Part shown: piece by piece, positions 23,245 to 37,125 of the stretch
Layout: the number at the start of each line of letters is the position of its first letter
Numbering within the stretch: the stretch's first letter is position 1
Assembly: GCA_021397835.1 (NCBI GenBank)
Contig: JAJFZO010000882.1
Coordinates: forward strand, 1,798,001 to 1,862,000
Direction: 5' to 3'
Length of the DNA: 64,000 bases
Source of the DNA: Moringa oleifera
Lineage: Eukaryota > Streptophyta > Magnoliopsida > Brassicales > Moringaceae
Position numbers and translations under genes: made by a program
The notes under the pieces: generated by a model
Told to the model about the DNA's origin: nothing
The model's input: the letters and a program-made list of their open reading frames with translations, nothing else
The model's database searches: none

Positions 23245-26200
23245 AGGAAAATGGGGAGAAGAAAGTGGAAAAAGATTTGAAGACAGGAACGCCGAAAGCC
23301 CAAAAGCCGAAAGCTTTCCCCTTCTTTCTTCTTCTTTTTTTAATGGGTTTTCTATCTGTTTCTCTGAGATCTCGGTCAAGAGAGAAAACAAACCCTGGTA
23401 GGCTGATAACTGATTTCTCGGCATCCAAGCAAGAAGAAGAAGAAGAAGAAGATAATACGTATAGATACATGTATATAAATATCTAATTTTTGTTCTTTTT
23501 TGGGGTTAAATTAGATTGTTTTTTCTTGAGAGGGAAGGCTACGATCCTCCATTGAAGGAAACGAAGACCTTTAGCTTTCACCATTCCCCCCGTGTTTATC
23601 TACTCTGTAAAAACAGAGATGAAGAACAACTAAAATTCCATAGAGAATCAAGTCTAATATTTCTTCGTATCCTCTACAATAGTGCCATCAACTTCAACTT
23701 CTTATTTCCCCTCTGATCATTGAGATCTCTATGTGTGTAACCTTTCTTCTTCTTCTTCCTCCTCTCTCTGCTAGAAGTCTAGAGAGAGAAAGAGATTCCA
23801 TTCAACTGTTGCAGCTTAGCTCTGTGTGGATCTGGTGTGCTTCCGCTGACAAGTGATTGTTATTTAATTAATATAATTTTTTATTACTTGAATAATCATA
23901 AATTTCGGTTGTTGAAATAATTTTTTCCTCTTTTTAAATTAATTTGATTAATCTTAATAGAAAATTAACAACGTGCGAGACGGACAGAGAAAGTCCCTTT
24001 GGATGCTCTAGAGGGCAAAGACAAAGCTGCAATTTTTCTTTAATTTTAATTAAGAATTAATTAATTCTTCAGGCTGTGGAGCCCCCAAAAAAATGACCAT
24101 TTTGTACAGTGAGATTTTGGGCCTTTGACCGCAGATGGACCACTTTGACCTCAAATCTTGGTAGGGGCAAACGGGTCATTTCAATACAGGTAGTTTATAG
24201 TTTTGTTTATCTCTGTTTGTTGGCCCCGGGTTGATGGTAACATGACGATCGAGATTCTTTAAGCATGTGACGGGTAATATTAGTAATTACCAGGTATTAG
24301 ACGAGGGCATTTCCGTTCATTCATATAAATTACAGCTGGGTTGTCCCTGTTTTTCGTACTTGCGGGTGTGCGTAGCGCAGTGTTATGATAGATCTGACTA
24401 TATATATATTTTTAAAAAGAATACAAATAAAATTATTTTTATTTCTATATTTTAATATAAATATTTTTTTAAAAAAAATGAAAATGATATTGACAATTCT
24501 TGAAGGAAATGGAAATCTTGGGGAAAGTATAAAGCAAAGCTTGAGTAACTGAACTAAGTAAAAAAAAACTCTCACACGGACACACAAACACGACTTACTA
24601 CTGTGCACTTCTGGCGTGTAATAGTGTCCAAGGTTAAGGTGGGTTTTTCCTTTTTTTTTTTTTAACTTTAAAAAATAATAAACTTATCATAATTTTTTAT
24701 TAATTTAAAATAAGTTTTAAAAATTACTAATAATAATTTATTTAAATAATAATTATAAGATTTATTTATTATATTATATCAATATAATAAATTATAAAAT
24801 AATTTTTTATTTTAAAAAATCAACACCAAACTGAATGGGTAGAGACTCTAAATCCTTTATATGGCTTACGCACACATGGGTTCACCAAAAACACGTTTTT
24901 ACCCCTTTGATTTTTGCATTCTAAATTTTAATTCCTAATTCTTCCATTTGTATAATTAATCTCATTTCCTAATTTTGATCAATCCATGAAGCATAATGTG
25001 TTCAGTTTGTTTCCATGAAATTGTTAAATATGTCATGTTGATGTTAAAAGTTATTGATAAAATATTTGTAATTTATATAAATTATTATTATTATTTGATA
25101 TTTAAAATCATTGATAAATATATTTGATAAGAGATTATTCTTTTTAATATAATTATATAATTATGGTTAATTAAAATAGATGTCTCTAAATTTATATTAC
25201 ATTTAATTGATAAATTTTTGCCAAAGTCGGCTTTGATTTTTTGGAGCTTAGTACAAATATTTTGATGAAGTTTTAAAATAAAATATAAACTTATATAAAT
25301 TTTGAAATTACATATTAATTTAATTTAATTTGAGTTTAAATTTAAAATTTTATTTTTTAAAATGCAAAAACTATAAAACTATGTGGACAAAATAAATCTT
25401 GGTGTCCAAAATTGTTGGAATAATGCAATTATGAAATTTTTTAAAAAATATACTTTACAAAAATTTAAATGTTACATAAGTGACTTTTAAATGAAATTAA
25501 TTTTTTCTAATTCGAGTTGTATTAAATTTTTGAAGATATTACTATATTTGATAATTTAATAGATTATATTAATAATATAAATTTATTTTTTATTTTTTTG
25601 TAAAAAACTCAATATAAATTTAAATTAATAATGATTTTATAATTATTATAATATTTAAATAATTTGGAATAAATTTAATACTTAAGGATCTTTGGATAAC
25701 TTTGATGTGAAACTAATTGATGACATTTTGGTGATTGATTGTGGGCTAGGACAAGTTGGGTATAGGCATATATCATAGAGGCTGTCTCGTCTCTCTTGCC
25801 CTTTTGTCACCTCTCTCTCACTTTCGAGGTCAAACAAGTAACCCTTACTTTTCCTTCCCATTTTCTTATTTTCATGCACTTTCTAGGCAATCAAACAAAC
25901 CCGAGATTGACAGTTTGAATTATCAATCATTGGCCTTTTGCTTCGCGTGCCCTAACCCGACCCAAATAGAAACAAAAAGAATTTTTTTAAAAAAAAAAGC
26001 CACCCGAAAAAAATTGGATCTCATGTCGTCATCATCATCCTCTTCCATGCCATGGACCCAAATAGGGCATCCCCACATATCTTGACCCACTTTTAATTTC
26101 ATGATTAAAAGATCTTATTAGATGATTTTAATGTCACTAACATTTATATAAACATATAATATTAAGATAATAATAAATTTATTTGCTTTATTTTAGATTT

Positions 26201-29200
26201 TTTAATAGCTCGTCTCCACTCAATACTTTTAAAATAGATTAAAAATTTTCCTTATTTTGAACTTTATTAATCTTTTTAAAATATTAAATATTAAACTTTT
26301 ATTTTTTATAGTTTAATGTAATAAATTACAAACATACTCTTTTAATTTTTTAAATCAATACAATTAAGATCAATAAAAAATATTAATCATTTAAAAATAG
26401 TTTATTTTTATTTTTGTTTTTAATTAATTATGATTTTATTTAAGAGCTAAGTTATTAAATAATAAATAAAATTATAATTTTTTTCACATCCGGGTTTATA
26501 ATTGTAAAAAGTTATGATACTGTAAAGTCATTTTGTTAAATATTATATATTTTGTCTTACATTTTTGTGCTCCAATTAATAATTGATGTAAGATTTGTTT
26601 ATTTATTTTCAATTAAAATTTAAAATAAATCATCAAATTGTGAGATAACAATAATTTAAAAGATAAATATTTATGATACAATATAAATTTAAAAATAATT
26701 TTTTAATTATTAACAAAATTTTAACAGTATTAAAATAAAAGACACTATTTTTAAGAATTAAATAAAAAATGTGGAATCATGTTATACCTTACAACCGCAT
26801 CATAAGCACAGTATGATATAATTATTGCTCGTGCCCTTAAGAAGAAACTCTTATGGGTGCGGGCCCCAGCGCCAATCTCAGAGAAATTCTTCTTTAGAAA
26901 AAGGACAAAACTTTCAAAGCAACACTAAGGTCCCTGGTTGGTCAACGGTCACCATCAATGACACGCACGCTACACGCACGCAAAGCGTGAATTCACACCA
27001 ACCCCGCATAAAAACAAAACGCAACACGCATGAGCTTTGAACCAACCCATATCGCACACCTGGCAGCTTCTCATTGGTTTGTTACGAGAGGCAATCCTTT
27101 TTCCGGTCTGCTTTTGTGAACCGTTGGTCACATGGCGGAACCAACGGGACCCACCAGTCACGAGGGGATACCCTTGGCACTATGCGTGTTATTGTTACTC
27201 TTACTGTGTTGGTGAGGTTGGCGTTTGGGGTTCTCCAGCTAAGCCTCAGGGCTTGTCTGGGGCCGTCCGATTTTACCCACGCGATATATAATTAAAAAAA
27301 TGAGATGATAATAATATTTTTAAATTTAAAATTAAACTAAATTTTGCTTTATTTTCAAATCTATACATGTTTTTAGATATAATATTTTAATTATTTTATT
27401 ATTTAATAATATTAAAATATAAAAACTAAATTGATATAATAAAATTTTTTTAAAGAATTCAACTCGCTGGTAAGTAAATTTCGACCCAGATCTAAAATTT
27501 AATTGCTCTCAAAATTACGAGAGATTTTTTTAATTGTTAATTTTAGATTCTTGAGGTGAATGGATGCTCGTTTGAATACTTTAATTTAAAAATATATATA
27601 ATATAAAAATATTATGTTATTCACTTGTTTTATTATTATGTTTGATTATGTATGCTTTAATTCTTAAATTTGCCTTATTAGTAAATATTCTATTAATATT
27701 ATGTAAAATTTTGATTTTTCACACATTTATAAATAATAAATTTTAAAATTGTAATCAATTTTATACAAAAATTCAAAATGAATAATATTTATATTTAATA
27801 CAAAATTAAAATAACATTCATCATCAATGAATAAAATTTAAGATTATTAATATTAAATTTGTAACATCAAATTTATATTTTAATAATAAATTTACAAGGC
27901 GAGTCTTTTTTTTTACACAATATTTATCGTTATTTATTTATTTATTTATTTTAACTACTATATATGGATATACCTTATCCCATCATATGAGAAAGTACTA
28001 ATTTGCAATTTAATTTATCACATTTAAAAAATGTTAGTTACTTTAAATATTTAAAACTTTTAATAATGGCACTAAAGACTTTAGGGACGTAATCTTGCTT
28101 TTAAGATTAGAAGATTTAGGGACGAAGAAAAAACTGCTTTACATTATGTAATCTAATTATTGATTTACTAAAGTGAAAATAACAGATCTTCTGTTTTTAA
28201 TCACGCCTTTGAAAAATAACTGTAATCCACTAATCAAAGAATAGCACTATTAATTTTATTTTTTTATGATATATTATTAAATATAGATAGAAAATTATTA
28301 AACATTTTTAATTTGAATATGAAATATTATTGGATTGAATTGTAATTATAAATAATATATAATTTTTAAAAAATATTTTTTAAAATTTATAAAATAATAA
28401 TAATTATATATACACAAAGATATATTCTAAAATCATGAAAAACTTTATGGTAAAAAATGATTTTAAAACAAACCATATATATATATAAATTAAAGTGAAG
28501 ATAATAACATTTATTTAATGGATTTGCATTATTTGTTAATTTGAGCACATAAAAAAATAATACATGATAATTTAATGGAATTAATAATTAAAATTTTAAT
28601 TATTATTTAATTCAAAACATAGCGTGATTATTCAAATTAAATCCATAAATATTTATTTATGATCAATTGGGTATTATTATTATTTTTTTGTTGGTCCGAA
28701 TCTTTTTCAATTTTCTATTCTTGAGTCAACTTTACCTATCTTTTAGATTATTTACCTAGACCGAATCATCATAGGGATCCATAAAGCCTAAGCTAAGCTC
28801 TAAATCATATCATGCATATCCAAGCACATAGGAATTATGATTCTCTTGAAGGAAGTGAAATTGGGAATCAACTCAATCTTAATTTGCAATATCTTTTCAC
28901 ATATTTTTATTTGATATGATAAGGTTTGCACTATTAATTTCATTATTCTCCGCATATCTTTTTGAGATCAATCTAATTCACTTTGTTCCTTTTTCTTGAT
29001 CTTTTTGACCATAATCATAATGAAAATTCAACAAAGCCCTCTCCGTGGGCTTTCGTCGAAAAAATTCTTTGTTTTCTTCGCGATACTTGTCCTTATGCAT
29101 CAACATGATTGCCAATATCATCGCTTTATTTGTTTTGTTTTATTATGGTTAGATATAAATAAAGATAAGGATGAAGATTTTATTAAAAAATGAATTATAT

Positions 29201-30290
29201 TTATTATTTTTATATAATTTGAAGTATTGATTGTATCAATCGAATATTTGATATTTTAATTGAATTGAATTTAAATTATATTAATGATTTTTTAAATTAC
29301 AAATTTTATATAATAAATTTTGATTTAAATGTTTTTATAAATATAAAAAATATTCAAATTAGTATCATGAAAAATTTTAACATTTTTTGAGTACTATAAA
29401 AAAATTATTAAAAAAATTTCTATTTGAAAGTTTCGATTTTAAGGAATATACTCAAAATGAATTTGTAAAAATTATTTGAATAATTTTAAAAATATTTTAA
29501 CTATAAAAATTTATGCTTTTTATAATTATTTAAATTAATTATTGATTTAAACAAAATAAAAAAAATTGGATGTGTAATTGGTTCTATCGATACATCAAAA
29601 CTTAAACTGAGAAAAAATTATAATTCAATATCTTTTATATTTATTTTTAAAATATTTTTATTAAATCAATTTAATAAAAATATTGTCTATATAATTTAAA
29701 ATGGTGTAAGATAATAAATAAATTTTAAAAATTGAGATGGAGATCAAGTGTAACGAAAGGTCAATATCTTTAATTTTTCTCTATTATTCACATTTTTTAA
29801 AGCAAGATTAAGATTTAATAATATTTGGAATTTTTATACCAAAATGTCCGATATTTCATTGTCTTTGTCTTTAAGCTTATTACAATCGCAAAATTCACGA
29901 TAATTGAAATTAGGGTATTCAATCTAAATTTTTTTACAGATAAGCATTTTGAAAAAATTAAAATATATTTATATTTTTAAATTATATTAATTCTCCCATA
30001 TTTTTCTTGATAATTTAGATTCTTATCAACCTTTTTTTTATAAATAATTTGTCGTTGTATTTTATTTTAATTGAAATAGTTAATTTAACAATCACTTATG
30101 TTAGTAAGAAGCCCACCAGACACTGAGCCCAATTGGCTAAATTATCCATTTTTTGAAGTTCGTGGCTTAATGGGCCAAGATCCAGGCCCATAAAAGGTCT
30201 GGAATATCGGGCCTTTGTGGATTTGTGCTAGGGCCGATAGAGGACGAATTTGCACGCGCCGCCTGCACGCGTGGTATCTTCCCCATTTCT
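23245..30290. other. AT-rich intergenic region between RTFL and FKBP20-1
   Basis: About 200-500 bp after the RTFL stop are probably 3'UTR, including an AAG microsatellite (about 23429-23450). Beyond that the DNA is very AT-rich. Two base-balanced islands stand out, at about 25690-26085 and 26825-27295, with no recognised gene. A 57-codon ATG frame with a hydrophobic stretch (29020-29193) resembles nothing I know and is probably chance. Confidence 0.5.
30126..30190 (+). promoter_or_regulatory. Site II cluster in the FKBP20-1 promoter
   Basis: AGCCCA (30126-30131), TGGGCC (30171-30176) and GGCCCA (30185-30190) form a cluster, and the last two make an inverted repeat with an 8-bp spacer. A GGGCC core follows near 30210. 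TCP factors bind such elements in genes of proliferating cells. It lies roughly 100-200 bp before the likely transcription start. Motifs are seen; function is inferred. Confidence 0.5.
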
Positions 30291-31231
30291 CCGCGTACAA
30301 AACAAAGGCTCTTCCAATGAGAGCCCCTTAGAATGCCTATGGCCACCGATATCCACGGCAATTGCTTCCGACATCCCGCCTACGGTTCAACCCGATTTCC
30401 CCGTTTCGGCTCGGATCCTTTAGTATCGCGTCAAATCAGGTCAGTTCTTGTGTCGAATTTAGTTTTTAAAGCACTGTTTGCTCGTCTTTACTTTGCAGAA
30501 TTGACTTAATATGATCCATCTAAGCCACAAGTTTTATGATTAGTAGAGTTTATCTTGCTCGTTGTTTCCGTAGCTGGAGTTTCTTGCGTTTCATCTTTAT
30601 GAAAAGTTGTTTTGTTTTAGTGTTAATTCTCATGCTTTAAATCATTCTCCTCGTATGTATCTCTATTAATCTTTTTGTGGTAAATACCAAACAGTGACTT
30701 AACAAAACCACTTGGATGATGCTTTGATTTGTTAACTCAGACAGCTTATTCATGTTTGAGACCTGGTTGTGTGCAAATTGTTATGTGTTAAATATCCGTG
30801 TATTTCTCATTTTCTGCTGAATTAGTTGCATTGCAGTCTAATGGAGTTTCTTGGCTGAATTTAAATGTTTATGTTATGATAGATATCACTTTATTAATAA
30901 TCCTAAATTAGTGGTGATTTTCTTTTAGTTGTTCATTTGCATTTGCAATTAGGCAGTAAGAGGTTAAGGATTGAAGTTCCTCACTGTTTCTATGGGTCTT
31001 CCTTATGTAATTTTTGGTTTTCCTTTATGAAAACGTTCTTAACACTTCCTTCTGCCTGCTTAAGGTCTTGCACTGTGTCGCCTGTCAATATTGTCATCAC
31101 TTGTTGTCACCTGACTCTGCTGCCAAAACCATGAAGTGTTTGATCAATTTTCTACTGCAAAGTCTTGAAAGCTGCTTTTGTTTCTTCCAATTTTTGTTTT
31201 AGCCTACCAGCTTGCAGGAAGTCTACAAGCC

Positions 31232-32740
31232 ATGGGTGATGTAATTGATTTGACTGGGGATGGAGGTGTCCTCAAGACAATCCTGAGGCAAGCTAAAGCA
31301 GATGCAATTTCCCCTTCAAAGGACCTTCCTCTTGTTGATGGTATGGATTTATACCGTGGAACATTTACTAAATTTTAGTCTGGAAGAAGTATTCTAAATA
31401 ACTTTGTGAACATGCTTTTGGTATAAAGCAAATTAACATATCATTGGATGTCCATTGACTTCTGCCCAATGACTGATATTGATTAATCTGTTGCCTTTTT
31501 CTCTTTCAGTTTCCTTTTGCCTGTGGATAAAATTGATCTCTTTTAATATTTGCATATGTTTTCATTATGGTGACCTCTATAGCAGAGTAGCTTTAACTTT
31601 GTGATTCTGTTTGTACTTCCAAAAAAAGAAAACGGGTGTTGGGGAAGGTAGTGGGTTGGAAACTGAAAAATGAAAGCTTTCAGATTGAAGGAAGCTTGAT
31701 TTTGTTCCTGATATATTTCCTGACTCCTCTTGCTGGCCAATGTGGCAAGAGACTTCTCCAAAACTATGGGGAAGTGGTTTCTTCGGTCAACATCAGCCGG
31801 TTAAAAAAAGTGGAAAATTTCCAATCTCACCTATTCATATATTTCGTGTATAATGCTCATTACAATACACATGATTTTTGTGGCAGTTCATTATGAAGGC
31901 ACTCTTGCTGAAACTGGTGAAGTTTTCGATAGCACCCATGAAGATAATACGGTATTTTCCTTTGAGGTTGGGAAGGGCTCAGTTATCCAGGCCTGGGACA
32001 TTGCATTGAAAACCATGAAGGTCAGTATCTTTCCTGGCACAACTTTTTGAGTAATTCAAGTCCCTATTGCACATTCTTAAATTTAGTCAGTTCTGCCAGG
32101 TGGGAGAGGTTGCAAAAATAACTTGCAAACCAGAATATGCCTACGGCAGTGCAGGCTCGCCACCGGATATCCCACCAGAGTATGTTATTCTTCTAGTTAT
32201 CTTTTAGATTAGGAGATGTTCACCTGAAAACGAAGCAGTATACTATCACATATTGTTGTTGAAGCCTTTTTTTGCTTTTTTGTAAGTATGGAGATGATTT
32301 AGATCGCTTCTACTTCGTAAGAATATATGCACTAAAAATATTGTCTTTGATGCAGCGCAACTCTTATTTTTGAAGTCGAGTTAGTGGCCTGCAAACCGAG
32401 GAAAGGTTCCAGTCTGGGCAGCGTTTCAGACGAGAGAGCAAGGCTGGAGTAAGTCATACTTTCTCATTCTTGAGTTCCTCTTCCTTCCATATTTAGATTA
32501 TCAATTTATTAAAATTTTCTACATGTTGAGATCAACCTTAATTTGAAAGACACAATAATTCATCTCTGTTTGATAAAACCTAAAATCAGAGAGCTGAAGA
32601 AACAGAGGGAGCTTGCTGCAGCTGCCAAGGAGGAAGAGAAGAAGAGGAGAGAAGAAGCTAAAGCAGCTGCTGCTGCTCGTATTCAAGCCAAGTTAGGGTC
32701 CAAGAAAGTTCAAGGAAAGGGAAAAGCCAAAGCAAAGTAG
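31232..32740 (+). CDS. FKBP20-1: FKBP-type peptidyl-prolyl cis-trans isomerase FKBP20-1
   Basis: Five coding exons join in phase: 31232-31340, 31887-32020, 32100-32179, 32356-32448 and 32590-32740, giving 188 residues. The protein has one FKBP domain (about 15-120) with [33 protein letters not shown] and [18 protein letters not shown]. It is followed by a charged coiled-coil-like segment ([19 protein letters not shown]) and a basic Lys/Gly tail ending [11 protein letters not shown]. This architecture and length match plant FKBP20-1, a nuclear immunophilin. A 5'UTR intron is likely: donor after CAAATCAG at 30439/30440 and acceptor after TTGCAG at 31217/31218. The start ATG is followed by [11 protein letters not shown], the family N-terminus. 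The gene is convergent with SDIR1, the same pairing I recall in Arabidopsis. No defects seen. Confidence 0.95.
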
Positions 32741-33450
32741 TGTGACCTATCACATTACTCACAGATGAAATACAGACATAGTTGATTATTTGGATAGATA
32801 CATGAAACTAATGAGATTTATATTATTAGAGACAGGAAGTACTATCTGTTATGCTACTTTGCAGCTTAAACGCTCTTAGTATTAACCTTTTCAATGTCTG
32901 CTACGATTTGGTATTGACCAGTATTTCTCAGTTTGCTTGTAGCCTTTCTGGTGGTAAAATTAGTTGTTAAACGGCTAGTTTGCCTTGAGTTGCTAGCATT
33001 TGAAACGGAAGTGAATTTGGATGTTTTTTTTTGCAAGATTGTAAAATGTCAATTTGTGAATCAAGTTTAAAATTCTAATATATTCAGAGAAACTGAGTCT
33101 AAAGTAAAATACGATTTGAGGAATTGAGATTGTTCATCTTTAATTGAGATTGTTCATCATCTTTAAATTAATCTGCCAGCCATTTTATCAGAATTATCAG
33201 TAGAGGAAACTATGTTGTCACGGGCTTTCGGCTGCAAAAAACAATTTTTACTGTAACAAAAACGTAGGATGACACCAACAGGCAATCAGGTAATTGTAGA
33301 TTTAACTTCAAGTCATGTCCATAAGTCAAATTACACAGCCAATTAGCATGCTAACAATGACCTAATTAGTTGTCTTGTTTTGATCCATGGACTAATATGT
33401 GAAGGTATGTCAATAGATTAATATATTATTATATAGGCTTCTTCTAGTAT
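32741..33450. other. Convergent 3' region between FKBP20-1 and SDIR1
   Basis: The two stop codons are 710 bp apart and face each other, so the 3'UTRs may approach or overlap. No separate gene is seen. Confidence 0.6.
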
Positions 33451-36400
33451 TTAGACCATGAAGGAAGCATCCTGACCACCTTGCTCAGTTTCATGCCATC
33501 CTGATCCAGCTCTGAATTTACAAACAGGGCATGTTCCCTGTTGCCGCAGCCACGGGTCGATGCAATTAGCATGGAACTGCAAAATCATGCACTTGGATTA
33601 AGGGAAAGAAAAATTAAATTAAAAAAAAGGTTAAAAAAACTTGCATTTGGCCACTATATTACATTGATAACAATGGAGGACATTACTGCCATGTGTATAA
33701 AAGGAAAGGTTATCTTTAAAATGCCTTAAATTAATAAGAATAATTCAAATATCAGATAAAACCAAGTGTGAATAGTTTCTTAAAGACTTTGATAGAGTTA
33801 AGGATGTGCTTAGCAAATACATACGCGTGCATAAATATAATTAAATTGATTCTATCATATCTGGAACAAAGAGATGACATGTTGAGAAACTGTAAGACAC
33901 ATGGGACTCAATACACAGGATACATATTAGATTGAAGTAATACAGTTTACTGCCTTGAAAATTGTAAGGTGGGGATAAGCTTACATTCGTCATCAAGGAA
34001 ATGCTGTTAAGTGGAAGAAGAGAACTAACCTGATGCAAGCAAGGCAAGCTTCGAACAAGTTCTCCTACATTAACTTGCTCCAAGCAAACACTACAAGTCA
34101 ATCCATCCTCCGAGCCTTTCACACTCCCAACCGTGCTAGCAGAATCTTGCTTCTTTTGCTGAATGAAACGAGCTTAATAAAGTTAGACCCTCTAGTTGCA
34201 GAATATAAAATGTTTTTTCTAATATTTTTGAAAGAAGCAAAAAGGCCAGTCCTAATAAGAAAACACAATTGAATTCATAGAAAACAAAATTTCAACCAAA
34301 AGAGAACTGGTTTGATACCACTAAGCTCCAAAAAGCATAAAGCATTCATAGCATCTTCCACTAGCTATACCCCAAGGGCACACAACCGTGCAATAATGCT
34401 CCTTCCCTTCTGATTTGCATTTAAAGGTTCAGGCAAAAGTAATATAGCATCATTAAGCCCAATAAGCCCCCAGAGAGAGTGATTCAGCTCATAAAGTATA
34501 TATCATTGTCTATAGATCTTAGGGCTGTTTGCCATAGCAAAAGATACACAGTTGTCTCAAAGGCAAACCAGATTTCAGATGGACAAAATACATAATGTCA
34601 AATAAATCTAAAAGTTTTCCTACATGTATCAATTATTCACCTTGGAATGGAATAAAAGATGCACACATCATATGATAATTTATTTCTTCCTGCCCCTATT
34701 TTTTAGCAGTTCTTAAAGTTATTTTTTTTCTTTTGTCTAAATTGGAAATTTCATTACTGCCAAACAATTATTTTCTGGTCATCTCTGACTATGACTCACT
34801 AACATTAATAGAATGCCCAATGATAGAGACTGTCAGACTCAAAAGAGAGAGCATACAGTACAAGGACAATTTACATCTGGAACTAGTTAGCCTAAGTAGA
34901 GGTGCAAAACAGAAGTTCTAAACATTTTGTCAAATTAACCAACCAGCAAATGCCAGGAAAATCAACCTAAGAAAGACTATTCTATTTCTATCCATAAATA
35001 AAATAAGATAGATAAATTATTTAATCTACAGCCATCCAAAAGACAGAAAATTTGTCCACCAACCCAACATTTGGATACACAGAAAGAAGCTACCAACCAC
35101 AACCATTGCAAAAGCTCATCCAAAAAGTAGGATCACAGCAGGTCCTAAACTTACAAATTAAAAACAACAACTACCATTTCCATTGGGCAATATTATCATT
35201 TGTTCCAAAAAAAAAAAAAAAAAACAAAGCACATCATGGACAAACAACATAAAAGTGTCAGTTAACCAAAATAAATATAGCTAGTACCTCAGCTGAGGCT
35301 GAAGATGAGGCCTGCTGCACTGAAGAGTTGCCACTGTCAACAGCACAAACAAAACTGAATCAACATTGATGACTACTCAAAAATGCCAATAAGACCTACT
35401 AGGAATATGCATTACCAGATACTTCAGACATAAACTTCTTTCTCTGCTTTTAAAAGTATCTTGTATTCAAATTAGTTACAATAACAGCAGTCAAAAGACT
35501 CTCATAGAGTAAGACTAGCCACAGTCCCTTGGCAAACATAGTCCCCTTTTAGTAGAGAGCAGGCCACCAACTAAGCATTCATAATAGTGAAATAACAAAG
35601 CCACTTGCTTCTCTTCTCTGTCTCAGTTCCACCAACATCTCCTCTCACACTCGCAAACAGAAGTTAGAAGGTTCATTATCAATGCAAAAGAAACTTGAGG
35701 ATTAATTACACCATTTATACCAGATCTTTCACTTTCCCTCCCTCTCTCAAATACTACATAATAAGATCTCCATGAATACTCTTGACATCATCCAAAATGA
35801 TTATATTTCATTGGTTGAATATCATAAGAAAAAGAAAAATGAATGCTAGGTGAATGCTGAGAAAGTATTAGAATATAAGGTGAAGATGACTTAGTAACAT
35901 AATGGGAAAGATCTTTCTACAAAAGCAATAATGCACGCCTATAAGCACTGTATGTGTATATCCTTTAAAAGAACAATGAAATTTCAAAAGGCTTATAATT
36001 TAAAATAACCACAAAACTTCAAAAAGCTTACATATGTTGGTTCAATGTTTCCTGTTAAACACAGAGGAATTCTTGAAGCAGATAGACTGACAAATAAAAT
36101 CTTGAACTTACCCTTGAGGAACAGAGACCTTATACTTATGAACTGGAAGGGCATTTATCTCTTCCTCACTCATTGAAGCAGTTGTACGAACATTATCAGA
36201 ATCAAGTGCTCTCAGAGTTTCATAATCTGCAGAAAAACAACCACTCTATATGAACCACCTTTATCAAATACACCAAATTAAATTAGGAGCCAAGGATTAG
36301 AAAGTATATTGAATCTAAAACTGATGATTAGACTTTAGATACAACAATCTCATCATAAATGCCACACCTAAGTCATCAAATTCCCTGTCAAGAAGAGCAA

Positions 36401-37125
36401 GCTGGAGTCTGAGGCCTTGGAGACGCCCTCTAGTTGCAAGTGCAATGGATGGAGGCATATGCAACCGCAATTCAGTATGGCCAAGAAGACCACTTGCTGC
36501 AGCAGCATGGGCTTGCGCCTGAGCTTGAAGTTGTTGACAAGTTGCATACATCCTTAGGGTGGTTGCTATTAGAAAGAACCCAAGAACAAGCCAGAGCTGC
36601 ACGTACAGTTCACATCAGCATACATTAGAATGCTAGTTAACATATTTAAAATTTAGCATTCTCAATTGCTAACGAACACTCTTCAATTACATGCTAAGTG
36701 AAACAAAATACCAGAAAGTTAGGTGACATCTGGTGTGAGTTCAGTATCATGAACAGCAAAAGAACTGTCGCATCACAGAAACATGTATAGATCAGAAAAT
36801 GCAAATCTTAAAATTGAAAGGGGGGAAAAAAAGGAATCATGGCTAACTCCAAACATAAACAAGTATCAAATTTATTACCTGTAACAAGAAAAGCAAGAGA
36901 GTTTGAATTAACAGGTCGTGCAGCATGAACACGCTGATGACAGCAGAATATCAGTAACTTTTGTTGGAAACGTGCATATGTGATATAAAACTCCAAATTC
37001 AGATAGAAAGTTTAGAGAAACAAATGTATAAAGCAGTAATAACATACCAGAGCACGCCGTTCAGGAATAAACCCTGAAAAACCACTTTCTAAATCTGTTC
37101 TAGTCCCTCGAAAAACAAAACTCAT
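33451..37125 (-). CDS. SDIR1: SDIR1 RING-H2 E3 ubiquitin ligase
   Basis: Eight coding exons join in phase: 37048-37125, 36879-36933, 36712-36764, 36368-36596, 36112-36226, 35288-35333, 34030-34158 and 33451-33576, giving 276 residues. SDIR1 is an endomembrane RING ligase that positively regulates ABA signalling under salt and drought. The start reads [18 protein letters not shown]. Two hydrophobic segments follow (about 36-53, [15 protein letters not shown], and 62-76, [14 protein letters not shown]). Then come the Gln/Ala tract and a conserved [20 protein letters not shown] stretch. The RING-H2 is complete: C214, C217, C232, H234, H237, C240, C251, C254 ([28 protein letters not shown]). The protein ends DASFMV. 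Length is close to Arabidopsis SDIR1 (about 273). A leader exon probably lies near 37600-37900. Confidence 0.96.

Noticed and set aside
29020..29193. 57-codon ATG frame with a hydrophobic stretch
   Set aside because: AT-rich setting, no family match, and no promoter; it may be chance, though a small secreted peptide is not excluded.
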